From an uncultured Parabacteroides sp. (GTDB taxonomy: Bacteria > Bacteroidota > Bacteroidia > Bacteroidales > Tannerellaceae): DNA of 21,064 nucleotides. Position 1 is the stretch's first letter. The number at the start of each line of letters is the position of its first letter. This document shows positions 9,801-17,372 of this stretch, in pieces. Position numbers and translations under genes: made by a program. The stretch spans positions 1-21,064 of the forward strand of contig UQLN01000069.1 in NCBI GenBank assembly GCA_900541965.1, read 5' to 3'. The notes under the pieces were generated by a model. The model had not been told where the DNA came from, searched no databases, and saw only the letters and a program-made list of their open reading frames with translations.

Positions 9801-9962
9801 CTTAAATGCACAGGCCTGCAACGGTTAAGGGTCTATGTGTCGGGAACCAATCTATTGACATTCGACCATCTGAAATATCTGGACCCGGAAATGCCAAACG
9901 TAAATAACGGTTATTATCCGCAGCAAAGGACATACAGTGTAGGTTTAAATGCAACATTTTAA
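6801..9962 (+). CDS. SusC-like TonB-linked outer-membrane transporter (second of the operon)
   Basis: A 1053-residue SusC-family transporter. Signal peptide about 1-25 (MKYKALFLFAAALCSG, then AAAQ), regulatory-like domain about 43-115 ('GFVTDDSGMPIIGANIWAKA'), TonB-contact motif DEVVVVGYGT (121-130), plug with 'ISIRSYGTFNDSSPLLLVDG' and 'SVTILKDAAASAVYGVRAAH', then the barrel ending 'RTYSVGLNATF'. A 'DINGDGKIDSHD' calcium-loop-like motif lies late in the barrel. It starts 17 bases after the first susD-like gene and is followed 12 bases later by its own susD-like partner, so the operon carries two complete transporter pairs. The protein is clearly diverged from the first SusC, so this is not a recent duplication. 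It lacks an STN domain. Confidence 0.95.
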   Translation: MKYKALFLFAAALCSGVSPEDAAAQNQKKTPLSQNSKPQGAFVTVTGFVTDDSGMPIIGANIWAKASSTGTSSDLDGKFTIKVPVGEQLTVSYIGCVTQQIKVTKASSLTIKLESEAMDLDEVVVVGYGTQKKEHVTGSVTQVSAKELTKVPMTNVSNMLVGKLPGLAAVQNSGQPGADQASISIRSYGTFNDSSPLLLVDGVERTFNTMDPNDIESVTILKDAAASAVYGVRAAHGVILVKTKRGAKDQKANITYSGSLTFSTNTRFPKFLNAPDYARWHNKARQMDNHAPYFSEEDIAKMEAGYDPDGIFGNTDWVDLAFKNFGATQQHNISAVGGNEKVQYFVSGGFMDQDGIVKNTNFKRWNLRANIDVQISNNLKLSMNMAGRMQEQKSPGFSISSDAYNSPIMMATRTLPIIPETYNGLPAAWGGEGGTRTFNPVAALESSGFNQNKKSVFESQMTLAYDIPFIKGLQAKMFVSFDKDFTETKGFLTPYKVATFDIEKRQYNTVTAEGTGNGSLFQSASSGQKFMLRPSIEYTNTFGKHDVNALFLYEQTENDGGNMQAQRKKYLLTDLAELSMGLEDVENSIRGSSSASAMAGFVGRLNYAYAKKYLAEFAFRADGSYKFAKEHRWGFFPSLSLGWLMSEEAWFRNALPKVDKFKIRGSVGLLGRDNTAAFLYKRLMALTASPSYIIGETYTSVYGLYTLNSIPSSTLTWEKTQTWNGGVEMTMWNGLLSVDLDAFYKYTYDILENVSATYPPSLGGNFPSTINSGSVSVKGFELKLGHRNRIHKVNYSVDGYLTYAKNKVLSRLQSSNLPEWQSLIGHPIGEIRGFKAIGLYQTQEQLDNRPEGPGGTQRLGDIMYEDINGDGKIDSHDMVVIGHSSLPDMNFSLNMNVEWNGFDISMLWQGAAMRDVAISGAYASGTNDQTQFSRPFYGNGNSPYYLLENSWTPENTDAAYPRLGVDWNSNNAWASSWWIRNGSYLRLKNAQVGYSVPSRILKCTGLQRLRVYVSGTNLLTFDHLKYLDPEMPNVNNGYYPQQRTYSVGLNATF

Positions 9963-9966
9963 GGAG
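9962..9966 (+). promoter_or_regulatory. Shine-Dalgarno site for the second susD-like gene
   Basis: AGGAG begins on the last base of the upstream susC stop codon and lies 8 bases before the ATG at 9975. A strong purine-rich site is uncommon in Bacteroidetes, where most other starts in this window have AT-rich upstream sequence. It may raise synthesis of the second lipoprotein or couple its translation to the second susC (inference). Confidence 0.5.
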
Positions 9967-9974
9967 AGCGAATT

Positions 9975-11603
9975 ATGGAAAAGAATATTATATATTTGAT
10001 AATAACCACGGTATTACTTGCTTCATGCAGTGTATTGGATGTAGATGTGAAGGATAATTATTCGGAAGAAGTCGCATGGAAAAATGAGACGAACCTGGAT
10101 TTATACGTACTCGGATTGTATTCGGCATTGAAGGAAACAAATAATGCGGAGATAGGCGGAACCGAACTTTCTGACGGTTATGCGGATATCTTGAAATATA
10201 GTCTGACTTCCATGTCGGCAAGTTATCATAACCGTGTATTGCTGATTGAGAATTTCATTACACCGGATAACGGGCAATTGAAAACCTGGGGTAATTATGA
10301 CCGTATCCGCCGGGATAATGAATTTATATGTGATGCACCGACCAAAGGCGCTCATCTGAAACCTGAATTTTTGAATATACGTGTTGCCGAAGCCCGTTTC
10401 ATGCGTGCTTATCTGTATTACAAAATTATCCGGAACCATGCCGGCGCTATTTTACGTACGGCAGAAGGGGGACAGGTAGATAACCAGGACCAGAAAGATA
10501 AAGCACGTTCATCTGAGGAAGATTCCTGGAATTATGTGATAAAGGAGTTTCAGGAAATTGCGGAAATGCTGCCGGTTTCCTGGGATAAGGATAATACAGG
10601 CCGTGTAACGAAAGGAGCCGCCTACGGTTTGATGGCCCGTTGTGCTTTGTATGCGAAACAATATGATAAAGCTATCTGGGCGGGACAGAAGGTTGTTGAG
10701 CTGGAAAATCAGGGAATCTATGGCTTGCAGCCTGACTATGCAACAATCTTTACCCAGGCATTTAATAAGGAAATCCTGTTGGCAGTATATTATAAGAAGC
10801 CGGAAGTGAAACATTATTTCGACCGTTATTTTGCACCCTCGGGCGATATCGCCGACAGGGGCGGCTGGGCAGGTCCGACTGAAGAGCTTGTCAGCCAGTA
10901 CCAGATAAAATCGGGCGGCAAATATGTGGACTTTGACTGGAACAACAGCGAACATGCAGCAAATCCCTATGTGAACAGGGAACCTCGTTTTTATGCATCC
11001 ATCCTTTATAATGGCGCTCCGTGGAAAGGCCGTACCCTTGAAACATTTGTGGGGGGCACTGACGGATATATCGATTATTCCCAGGGAAATAATAAGGCTA
11101 CGACAGTGACGGGCTATTATATGAAAAAGTTCCTGAACGAAAAGAATACGAACTTCGATATCGATGGCAGCGATTCTTTCTGGGTGGAAATGCGCTATGC
11201 GGAGGTTTTATTGATTATGGCTGAGGCTTATGCGGAAAGCGGTGATATGACCCAGGCACTTGCTGCGCTGAACCGGGTAAGGGAGCGTGCCGGTATTTCT
11301 CCCCGGAACACATCCGATAAGGAAGAGTTTATGAGTTTCCTCCGTACGGAAAGAATGGTGGAACTGGCTTTTGAAGGACATCGCTACTGGGATTTACGCA
11401 GATGGAAACTTGCCCGGGGCGTGCTTCACGGACAGCGTATGCATGCTACCAAAATCACGAAAAAGGCGGATGGCACATTCTCTTACAAACAGGTTGCATG
11501 TGATGATGCAAACCGTTATTTCCCGGAGAAATATTACCTGATACCTGTTCCGAATTCTGAAATCCGGAACAATACGAAATGTGTCCAAAATCCGTTATGG
11601 TAA
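9975..11603 (+). CDS. SusD/RagB-like surface glycan-binding lipoprotein (second pair)
   Basis: A 542-residue lipoprotein with a signal peptide ending LLASC (lipidated Cys18). SusD-family hallmarks are the N-terminal 'LDVDVKDNYSEEVAWKNETN', the helical 'EARFMRAYLYYKIIRNHAGA' block, the late 'MRYAEVLLIMAEAYAESGDM' repeat helix, 'FLRTERMVELAFEGHRYWDL', and the ending 'YYLIPVPNSEIRNNTKCVQN'. It is the likely lid and glycan receptor for the second SusC. It differs strongly from the first SusD-like protein, which suggests that the two pairs take up different glycans or different parts of the same one (inference). Confidence 0.95.
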   Translation: MEKNIIYLIITTVLLASCSVLDVDVKDNYSEEVAWKNETNLDLYVLGLYSALKETNNAEIGGTELSDGYADILKYSLTSMSASYHNRVLLIENFITPDNGQLKTWGNYDRIRRDNEFICDAPTKGAHLKPEFLNIRVAEARFMRAYLYYKIIRNHAGAILRTAEGGQVDNQDQKDKARSSEEDSWNYVIKEFQEIAEMLPVSWDKDNTGRVTKGAAYGLMARCALYAKQYDKAIWAGQKVVELENQGIYGLQPDYATIFTQAFNKEILLAVYYKKPEVKHYFDRYFAPSGDIADRGGWAGPTEELVSQYQIKSGGKYVDFDWNNSEHAANPYVNREPRFYASILYNGAPWKGRTLETFVGGTDGYIDYSQGNNKATTVTGYYMKKFLNEKNTNFDIDGSDSFWVEMRYAEVLLIMAEAYAESGDMTQALAALNRVRERAGISPRNTSDKEEFMSFLRTERMVELAFEGHRYWDLRRWKLARGVLHGQRMHATKITKKADGTFSYKQVACDDANRYFPEKYYLIPVPNSEIRNNTKCVQNPLW

Positions 11604-11630
11604 ATTATACAACCTTTAAATCGTATTCGT

Positions 11631-13361
11631 ATGAAACTCGATAAATATATAAGAACGTTCCTCCTTTTGTCTGTTATTCCGGGATTTATGTCCTGCCATA
11701 AGGCCGACGAAGTGAAACTGGGAGACAAGAGTGCCGTTCTTGATATGACAGCACAACTGTTTAACAGTGCCAGTGACAAGGTTTGGCAGGGGATATTATC
11801 AGCTAACCAGGATAGTATCTATTTTGATATTCCGTACTATTTGTCGGATACGGCAGCCATAAAGCCGGATTTGACGAAGATGATATTGCGGGCGAATCTT
11901 CCTTCCGGAGCTGTTGTGACTCCCGAATTGGGAGGTCTGAAAGATTTATCCAAACCCTATCCGGTAACTGTGCAGGCTGGAAACGGCACGCAACATGCGT
12001 ATGTAATCTTAGCCCGTCTTTTGAAAAGCGATAAAAAAGAGATGACAGGATTCTCTATTCCTTCATTGGAACTGAAAGGAATAAATGCTTCGACAGATAC
12101 AATCAAGTTAATCGTACCTCCCAAGTTCGACCAGAATCTGTTGAAACATGTGGTGCCTTCTTTTACCCTTTCTCCGTGGGCGTCTGTTTCCCCCGGTATG
12201 GATGAGCCTCAGGATTTTACAAAAAATGTGGTTTATACAGTGACGGCATTGGATGGAAGTACAAGTACGATAACAGTCGTCCAGTCGTATCCGAAGGTAT
12301 TGGAGTATGGATTTGGCTTGACCTATCTGATGTGGCAGAAAGATTCTGATGCCGCCGGCTTTACCAGAGGCTTGGATTGTGGTTTGGCTGTATGTGGGGA
12401 TAAACTGATTGTGGCAAGGCGGAACCTTGCATTCTCCATCTATAATAAGTTGACAGGACAATTGCTATCCGAGCATGTAAATATTCAAGGGACGGATGCG
12501 GACGGCGTAGGCGGTATTATTTTCGGAATAGATACGGACGACAGGGATAACCTGCTCGCTGTTAATTTTACCCGGATAGCAAATGCCGGTAATATATTGA
12601 AGATTTTCCGCTGGAAGGACGGATTGAGTAATCCGCCGGAAGTTATCCTTCAGTTACCGGTGACTCATTTTGCATCGGAAACAAACAGAGGCATCGATTT
12701 GGGACGCTCTATTAAAATAGCAGGAGATATAGATGGGAATGCCCAGATAATGGTTTCGATGGGCGGGAATGGTACGGATGAAAACCGTTCATTAAGATTC
12801 TCTGTAAAAAACGGGGTGATAACCAATGCCGCGAATCCTGAAATTGTTGCAGGAGAAGGCGTCAAGTATAAATGGAGAGGTAAATCCATACCTACGGCTG
12901 CAAGCGACAATACGCCGTATTTCGTATTATCCGTAGGGACGGATAAAGGATTGGTTTATATGGATGAGAACAGGAAAGCGTTCTTGTTCGAAACCAATGA
13001 AAACAGTTCGGCTTTTTACAATAATACGGTTTACAGTATTGCCTATGGTGAGTTCAACCATGCAAAATATATGTTTGCCGCTTCCGGAAACTGGGCGTAC
13101 CAGACTAAGTTATTGGGGTTTGATGTTACCAATCCGTCTCTTATCCCGATTGATAAGAATGATGATGCCTATTATAAGAAATTCAATGTGTTTACTTCGT
13201 TGCCTAATCTCTTGCAGTTTGCGAAGGGTGATAACGAGAATGCAACGGGAGACATTGCCGTAAAGATGAGCGATGACGGAAATAGCATGTATGTATATAT
13301 GTTGGTGACGGATGCCGGAATTATGGCGTATGAATTAACTAAATATGAAAATGTGAATTGA
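11631..13361 (+). CDS. Surface lipoprotein: two DUF5018-like beta-sandwich modules plus beta-propeller-like C-terminus
   Basis: A 576-residue lipoprotein (signal peptide to FMSC, Cys22). Residues about 30-215 look like two Ig-like/DUF5018-type modules, each ending in a 'PYPVTVQAGNGT'- or 'VVYTVTALDGSTSTITV'-type strand pair. From about 220 the sequence turns into short repeated strands with 'GLDCGLAVCGDKLIVARRN', 'GIIFGIDTDDRDNLLAVNFT' and 'NILKIFRWKDG', as in DUF4623-like or beta-propeller surface proteins. No catalytic motif is evident. Its position after two susCD pairs is where additional surface glycan-binding proteins normally sit, and I infer that role. The family names are by resemblance of the sequence pattern. 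Confidence 0.65.
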   Translation: MKLDKYIRTFLLLSVIPGFMSCHKADEVKLGDKSAVLDMTAQLFNSASDKVWQGILSANQDSIYFDIPYYLSDTAAIKPDLTKMILRANLPSGAVVTPELGGLKDLSKPYPVTVQAGNGTQHAYVILARLLKSDKKEMTGFSIPSLELKGINASTDTIKLIVPPKFDQNLLKHVVPSFTLSPWASVSPGMDEPQDFTKNVVYTVTALDGSTSTITVVQSYPKVLEYGFGLTYLMWQKDSDAAGFTRGLDCGLAVCGDKLIVARRNLAFSIYNKLTGQLLSEHVNIQGTDADGVGGIIFGIDTDDRDNLLAVNFTRIANAGNILKIFRWKDGLSNPPEVILQLPVTHFASETNRGIDLGRSIKIAGDIDGNAQIMVSMGGNGTDENRSLRFSVKNGVITNAANPEIVAGEGVKYKWRGKSIPTAASDNTPYFVLSVGTDKGLVYMDENRKAFLFETNENSSAFYNNTVYSIAYGEFNHAKYMFAASGNWAYQTKLLGFDVTNPSLIPIDKNDDAYYKKFNVFTSLPNLLQFAKGDNENATGDIAVKMSDDGNSMYVYMLVTDAGIMAYELTKYENVN

Positions 13362-13388
13362 TAGTATATGTATAGCGATAAACAGAAA

Positions 13389-16016
13389 ATGAATAAATCA
13401 TCCGGCAGGAGCCCGTGTGCTTTGCGCTGCCTATATGCGACAAAATGCTTTTTCCTTTTTCTCATCGTTTTGCTATCCAGCCTTCCTGCGAAGGTAAAGG
13501 CGGAGAAAACCGAAAAGCCCAAGTATATCTGGCTGGATGCGGAAGCCAATTATAAACGTTTCTCGAACCGGGATACGATTCGTTATTATCTGGATAAAAT
13601 AAAGGATACCGGGTTCAATACGATCGTTGTGGATGTCAAGGCTACCGATGGCTTTGTCCATTATAAACGGACAAAACATATGCACGATGCCCGTCCCCGG
13701 CAGAAGTGGGATTATTTGCAGTTCTTTATCGAAGAAGCGCGAAAAAGGGATTTGAAAGTTGCCGTATCGGCAATGATATTCCCGGCAGGACGTCCGGCAA
13801 AGAAAAAAGGCGTTGTTTATGCAGATAAGCGGTGGGATGGAAAAACAGCCATCGAATACACACCGGCCGGAATGAAGGATATACGGGACGACAGTACAAA
13901 AGTAGCTGCATTCCTGAATCCCATATTGCCGGAGGTGAGGGAGTATTGCCTTGGGTTTATAAAGGAAATCGTATCTAACTATCAGTTCGATATTTTTGTC
14001 CTGGACTATTGCCGTTATTCGGGTGTCGAAACCGATTTCTCCGAAGCCTCCAGAATTGATTTTGAAAAGTATATCGGTGAAAAGGTTCCGGATTTCCCGA
14101 CCGATATTTTTACCTGGGAGAGGGACAAAAAAGGGGATTGGTATGTAAAGGACGGAGTCTATGCCCCTTTATGGTATGAATACAGGGCGATGGTGATACA
14201 TGATTTCATTAAAGAGGTGAAAGGGGAAATCAAAAAAATCCGTCCCGATATGGGATTGGATTACTGGGCTGCTTCCTGGCACCATGGTCTGTACCGGCAA
14301 GGTCAAAACTGGGGTGGTAATGAATACGACCCTTATGGGAAATATCCCTGGGCTTCCAAAGAGTATAAGAAGACCGGATTTGCATCGTACCTGAGCCATT
14401 TTATGAATGGTGCATATCTGAGCAAAGTGTATGGGAAAAGTGATCCGGAGTCTATGGAGTACGCCTATGCCAAAGGGCGTGAAATAATAGGAGGGGAAAC
14501 GATTATGCTGGGAAGTATTTATGCCCAGGCTAAAGATATAATGGAGGATGCCGCGTATGTATCGTTGACGCAAACCGACGGACTGGTGGTGTTTGATATT
14601 GTACAGGTAATCGAGTATGATTTGTGGGATACCTTTAAAAGGGCAATAGAAAAAGCCGGTTTAAAAGATATCGGGTTCAGTGGAACTGTACGTTGTGAGG
14701 GCAAGCCGGTGGCAGGTGTTCCGGTCACCGATGGTATCCGGATAACGGTTACGGACAAACAGGGGCATTATTCCTTGCAGAGTTCCGGGGATACTGAATT
14801 TATCTATATTTCCACACCGTCAGGTTATGAATTACTTCCGGACAATTTTTATTTGCCGGTGACAGATAAGTCTGCCAAAAAGCAACGTTTTGATTTCGCC
14901 TTGAAGCAATTGCCGGTGGACGACAATAAGCATGCTTTTTTTGTTTGGGCAGATCCTCAGGTCTATGTGGATAACGATTTGGAGCTGGTTGCGGCTTCGG
15001 TAAAAGATATGCAACAACTGATAAATGCCAATTATGAAAAGCTGCCGCTTCATGGTATTCTATGCGGGGATATCGTAGGAGACGACAAGTCTTATATGCC
15101 CAAAGTGAAAGCCATACTGGAAACAGGTAGTGTTCCGTTTTTCTATACTCCGGGCAACCACGATGTGGATGATGCACGTACGGATGAAGGAGCTAAAAAG
15201 ACTTTCAAACAACATTTCGGTCCGGATTATTGCTCTTTCGACAGGGGAAAAATCCATTATGTTATCTTGGATGATGTCTTTTGCGTGGGGCGCAGTTCGG
15301 CGACCATCGCTTATCTGACGGAGAAACAGCTTAATTGGCTGGAGCAGGATTTGAGCAGGATAGAACCGGGCCGTACGGTGATTGTCTCTTTCCATATCCC
15401 GACGTATACCCGTGAGGCACGGAATAAGGAATGGTCGAAGGAATCGAATCATTCCGCTTTGCAAAACAGGCGTCAATTGTATAAGATTTTGTCTCCCTAC
15501 CGCACGCACATTATGTCGGGGCATACTCATTATAACGAAAATTTTGTATTGGCGGACAGTTTGTATGAACATGTACACGCCGCACTTTGCGGACAGTTCT
15601 GGCAAGGGGACGATTGCAGTGACGGCACTCCGCAGGGATATGCCGTATATGAAGTGGATGGCGATTCGATTTCCTGGTATTATAAATGCCGGGGAAAGGA
15701 TAAAACCTGCCAGTTCCGTGTCCATCCGTTGGGGACGAATCCGGAAAAACCGGATGCCGTAACCGTAAATGTCTGGAATTATGACCCGGCATGGAAAGTA
15801 TACTGGTATGAGAATGGAATAAAACAGGGAGAAATGATTCAATATAAAGGGAATGACCCTTTTACTGCGGATTTTTATCGCAGGAATAAAGGGGCATTCC
15901 GTTATGATTGGTTGGGAACCGCACCGACCGGACATCTGTTTTACGCCGTGCCGTCTTCGCCGGAGAGCAAAGTCTCTGTTGAAGTCATCGACCGTTTCGG
16001 GAATCGTTTTAAATAA
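13389..16016 (+). CDS. Secreted fusion: GHL10-like glycosidase domain plus calcineurin-like metallophosphoesterase
   Basis: The ATG at 13389 gives 875 residues; the ATG at 13368 would add seven residues ahead of the signal peptide. The signal peptide ends about AKVKA (residue 38), with no lipobox. Residues about 45-420 resemble the GHL10/DUF187 (beta/alpha)8 family ('KYIWLDAEANYKRFSNRDT', 'GFNTIVVDVKATDGFVHYK', 'DIFVLDYCRYSG' with D206). Residues about 429-510 form a small beta-sandwich like the MetallophosN domain. Residues about 515-720 hold all calcineurin-type metal motifs: DPQ (522-524), GD (560-561), GNHD (589-592), H669 and GHTH (711-714). Residues about 725-875 match the accessory C-terminal domain of such esterases. 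It should cleave glycosidic and phosphate-ester bonds in the periplasm or outside the cell. Gln replaces the usual His in the first motif, a variant known in related esterases. It is the only enzyme of the operon. Confidence 0.8.
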   Translation: MNKSSGRSPCALRCLYATKCFFLFLIVLLSSLPAKVKAEKTEKPKYIWLDAEANYKRFSNRDTIRYYLDKIKDTGFNTIVVDVKATDGFVHYKRTKHMHDARPRQKWDYLQFFIEEARKRDLKVAVSAMIFPAGRPAKKKGVVYADKRWDGKTAIEYTPAGMKDIRDDSTKVAAFLNPILPEVREYCLGFIKEIVSNYQFDIFVLDYCRYSGVETDFSEASRIDFEKYIGEKVPDFPTDIFTWERDKKGDWYVKDGVYAPLWYEYRAMVIHDFIKEVKGEIKKIRPDMGLDYWAASWHHGLYRQGQNWGGNEYDPYGKYPWASKEYKKTGFASYLSHFMNGAYLSKVYGKSDPESMEYAYAKGREIIGGETIMLGSIYAQAKDIMEDAAYVSLTQTDGLVVFDIVQVIEYDLWDTFKRAIEKAGLKDIGFSGTVRCEGKPVAGVPVTDGIRITVTDKQGHYSLQSSGDTEFIYISTPSGYELLPDNFYLPVTDKSAKKQRFDFALKQLPVDDNKHAFFVWADPQVYVDNDLELVAASVKDMQQLINANYEKLPLHGILCGDIVGDDKSYMPKVKAILETGSVPFFYTPGNHDVDDARTDEGAKKTFKQHFGPDYCSFDRGKIHYVILDDVFCVGRSSATIAYLTEKQLNWLEQDLSRIEPGRTVIVSFHIPTYTREARNKEWSKESNHSALQNRRQLYKILSPYRTHIMSGHTHYNENFVLADSLYEHVHAALCGQFWQGDDCSDGTPQGYAVYEVDGDSISWYYKCRGKDKTCQFRVHPLGTNPEKPDAVTVNVWNYDPAWKVYWYENGIKQGEMIQYKGNDPFTADFYRRNKGAFRYDWLGTAPTGHLFYAVPSSPESKVSVEVIDRFGNRFK

Positions 16017-16039
16017 GCGTTATTGTTTTCTGCGCAGTT

Positions 16040-16080
16040 GGCATTTCATGGCGTGTGTCAGGCAATGCCGATTCTGTTTT
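16040..16080 (+). terminator. Weak candidate terminator after the operon
   Basis: GGCATT (16040-16045) can pair with AATGCC (16064-16069) across an 18-base loop, followed by a short T-containing run (GATTCTGTTTTAT). The stem is short and the T-run interrupted. It lies at the expected place between the fusion-enzyme gene and the promoter of the sigma gene, but termination here is uncertain. Confidence 0.25.
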
Positions 16081-16117
16081 ATATTCTGAAATTATTTCAT
16101 GTTTCGTTTCCGTTTGT

Positions 16118-16125
16118 TAAATTTG
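16118..16125 (+). promoter_or_regulatory. Candidate -7 promoter element for the ECF sigma gene
   Basis: TAAATTTG fits the Bacteroidetes -7 consensus TAnnTTTG exactly, with TTTC 19 bases upstream as a near match to the -33 TTTG. Transcription would begin at about 16129-16132. That leaves almost no leader for the ATG at 16136 but about 40 bases for the ATG at 16172, which supports the latter as the real start. Confidence 0.5.
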
Positions 16126-16171
16126 TGGCGGGTTTATGATAACTTATAACGTTCCGCATAAAATACGCCGC

Positions 16172-16792
16172 ATGTTTGACATTTCATTGGTAGAAAAACT
16201 AAAAAAAGGAGACAGGGAAGCTTTCAACAGTTTATTCCGCTATTTCTATCCCCGGGTAATGGCCTATGTTGCCGCTATCGTAGAAGACGAGGCGGCGGAA
16301 GACATTGTTCAGGATGTTTTTCTATATGTGTGGGAAAATCGTAAAAAAATGTATGCCGGCGAAGGTTTCCATTCCTATCTGTTTCAGGCGGCCTATACGC
16401 GTTGTCTGGATTCTTTCAGGAAAAACAGCTCGATGGAAAAGTATAACACGCATCTTTACGAAAAACATCTGGAAGATTACCAATCCCTGCTGAAAGGAGA
16501 CACTCCTGTTATGGAAGAACTTTACACCAAGGATTTTTATCGCCGTTTATATGAATTGCTCGAACAGATGCCTGCACAGCGCCGTGAAGTTTTTATCCTT
16601 AGCTATATAAAAGGCCTGACAGCCAAAGAAGTTTCGGAACAACTCCGGATGCCTCAGCGCACGGTGGAAAGCCATCTTTATCTGGCCCTTAAATTCCTGA
16701 AAGGGCATATGTCCAAAAACGATTATTACATGCTTTGCCTTTGTCTTTCCTATTCCCTTCTTTCCCAAGGCGTACATACGATTGGTGCCTGA
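16172..16792 (+). CDS. ECF (FecI/SigV-like) RNA polymerase sigma factor
   Basis: A 206-residue ECF sigma factor. Sigma region 2 spans about 20-88 ('AFNSLFRYFYPRVMAYVA', 'AAEDIVQDVFLYVWENR', 'SYLFQAAYTRCLDSFRK'). Region 4 spans about 124-175, with the helix-turn-helix 'LTAKEVSEQLRMPQRTVESH'. The frame is also open from an ATG at 16136 (12 more residues); I chose 16172 because the family normally starts just before 'LVEKLKKGDREAF' and because of the promoter position. The protein ends in a hydrophobic tail (YYMLCLCLSYSLL, about 185-198). It would direct RNA polymerase to a susC/susD promoter when released from a FecR-type anti-sigma factor. The nearest fecR gene on the same strand begins more than 900 bases away and is frameshifted. 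Confidence 0.92.
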   Translation: MFDISLVEKLKKGDREAFNSLFRYFYPRVMAYVAAIVEDEAAEDIVQDVFLYVWENRKKMYAGEGFHSYLFQAAYTRCLDSFRKNSSMEKYNTHLYEKHLEDYQSLLKGDTPVMEELYTKDFYRRLYELLEQMPAQRREVFILSYIKGLTAKEVSEQLRMPQRTVESHLYLALKFLKGHMSKNDYYMLCLCLSYSLLSQGVHTIGA

Positions 16793-16796
16793 TATC

Positions 16797-17273
16797 CTAT
16801 TTTATCCGGAAACGTCCTCTGTCGAGCGGCCCTTGATGCTGGTAGCGATATATCTTCGGCGAAACGCCTACCACGGGGATGAACGACTGCGTAAGGTTGG
16901 AATTGCTGCTGAAACTGCAATGTTGGGCGATTTCGTCCACGGTCAAATCCGTGTATTTCAGCATCAACTGTGCCTGATGCACCAGATAGAGGCGGATAAA
17001 TTCCGATGCATTTTGTCCCGTAAGGATTTTCACGAAAGCGTTCAGTTCGGGGGGCGTTACGCCTATTAGCGAGGCGATGTCTTTGACCGTACGGTAGCCG
17101 GAGCGAAGGTAACGAAGGAAATCGTCCAATGCATCGATGCCCGTGGCAGGATTTGGGTCGGTAAGCTTCTCCCAATAGATGCTGCCGTCGGGACGATACT
17201 TGCGTTCGTAGGTAAAAGGCGAAGCATAGAGCTTCTCCAGGCTGAACTGCGGGGGCTTTCTTTGAATTTTCAT
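16797..17273 (-). CDS. Stand-alone AraC-family DNA-binding protein
   Basis: A 158-residue protein read leftward. The C-terminal part is an AraC/XylS DNA-binding domain with two helix-turn-helices: 'TVKDIASLIGVTPPELNAF' (about 62-80) and 'TVDEIAQHCSFSSNSNLTQS' (about 111-130), followed by the family signature GVSPKIYR (136-143). The N-terminal 60 residues are too short for a cupin or two-component sensor domain, so no effector-sensing module is visible. It converges with the sigma gene, with only 4 bases between the stop codons and no terminator between them. It stands between the sigma gene and the anti-sigma gene. A role in controlling the neighbouring susC locus or its own array of upstream repeats is plausible but unproven. 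Confidence 0.85.
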   Translation of the reverse strand: MKIQRKPPQFSLEKLYASPFTYERKYRPDGSIYWEKLTDPNPATGIDALDDFLRYLRSGYRTVKDIASLIGVTPPELNAFVKILTGQNASEFIRLYLVHQAQLMLKYTDLTVDEIAQHCSFSSNSNLTQSFIPVVGVSPKIYRYQHQGPLDRGRFRIK

Positions 17274-17295
17274 GGTTCGTAGAATATTTTTAATG

Positions 17296-17303
17296 CAAAA
17301 ATA
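17296..17303 (-). promoter_or_regulatory. Candidate -7 promoter element for the AraC-type gene
   Basis: On the minus strand the bases read TATTTTTG, a full match to TAnnTTTG, 23 bases ahead of the start codon at 17273. No strict -33 TTTG lies at the expected distance. The 42-base repeat units begin about 70 bases further upstream of it. Confidence 0.4.
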
Positions 17304-17372
17304 TAGTTTTATTTGGTTTAAACATATTTTTTACCATGAAAAGAGGCGGTAGATTATGGTATACATATATAA

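Noticed and set aside
15060..15935. A 291-codon open frame on the minus strand opposite the phosphoesterase domain
   Set aside because: The plus-strand frame carries all metallophosphoesterase motifs. The antisense translation resembles no family and is typical of a shadow frame.
16782..17069. A plus-strand open frame overlapping the sigma gene end and the AraC-type gene
   Set aside because: It lies antisense to the two helix-turn-helices of the AraC-type protein, has no plausible start signal and no family resemblance.
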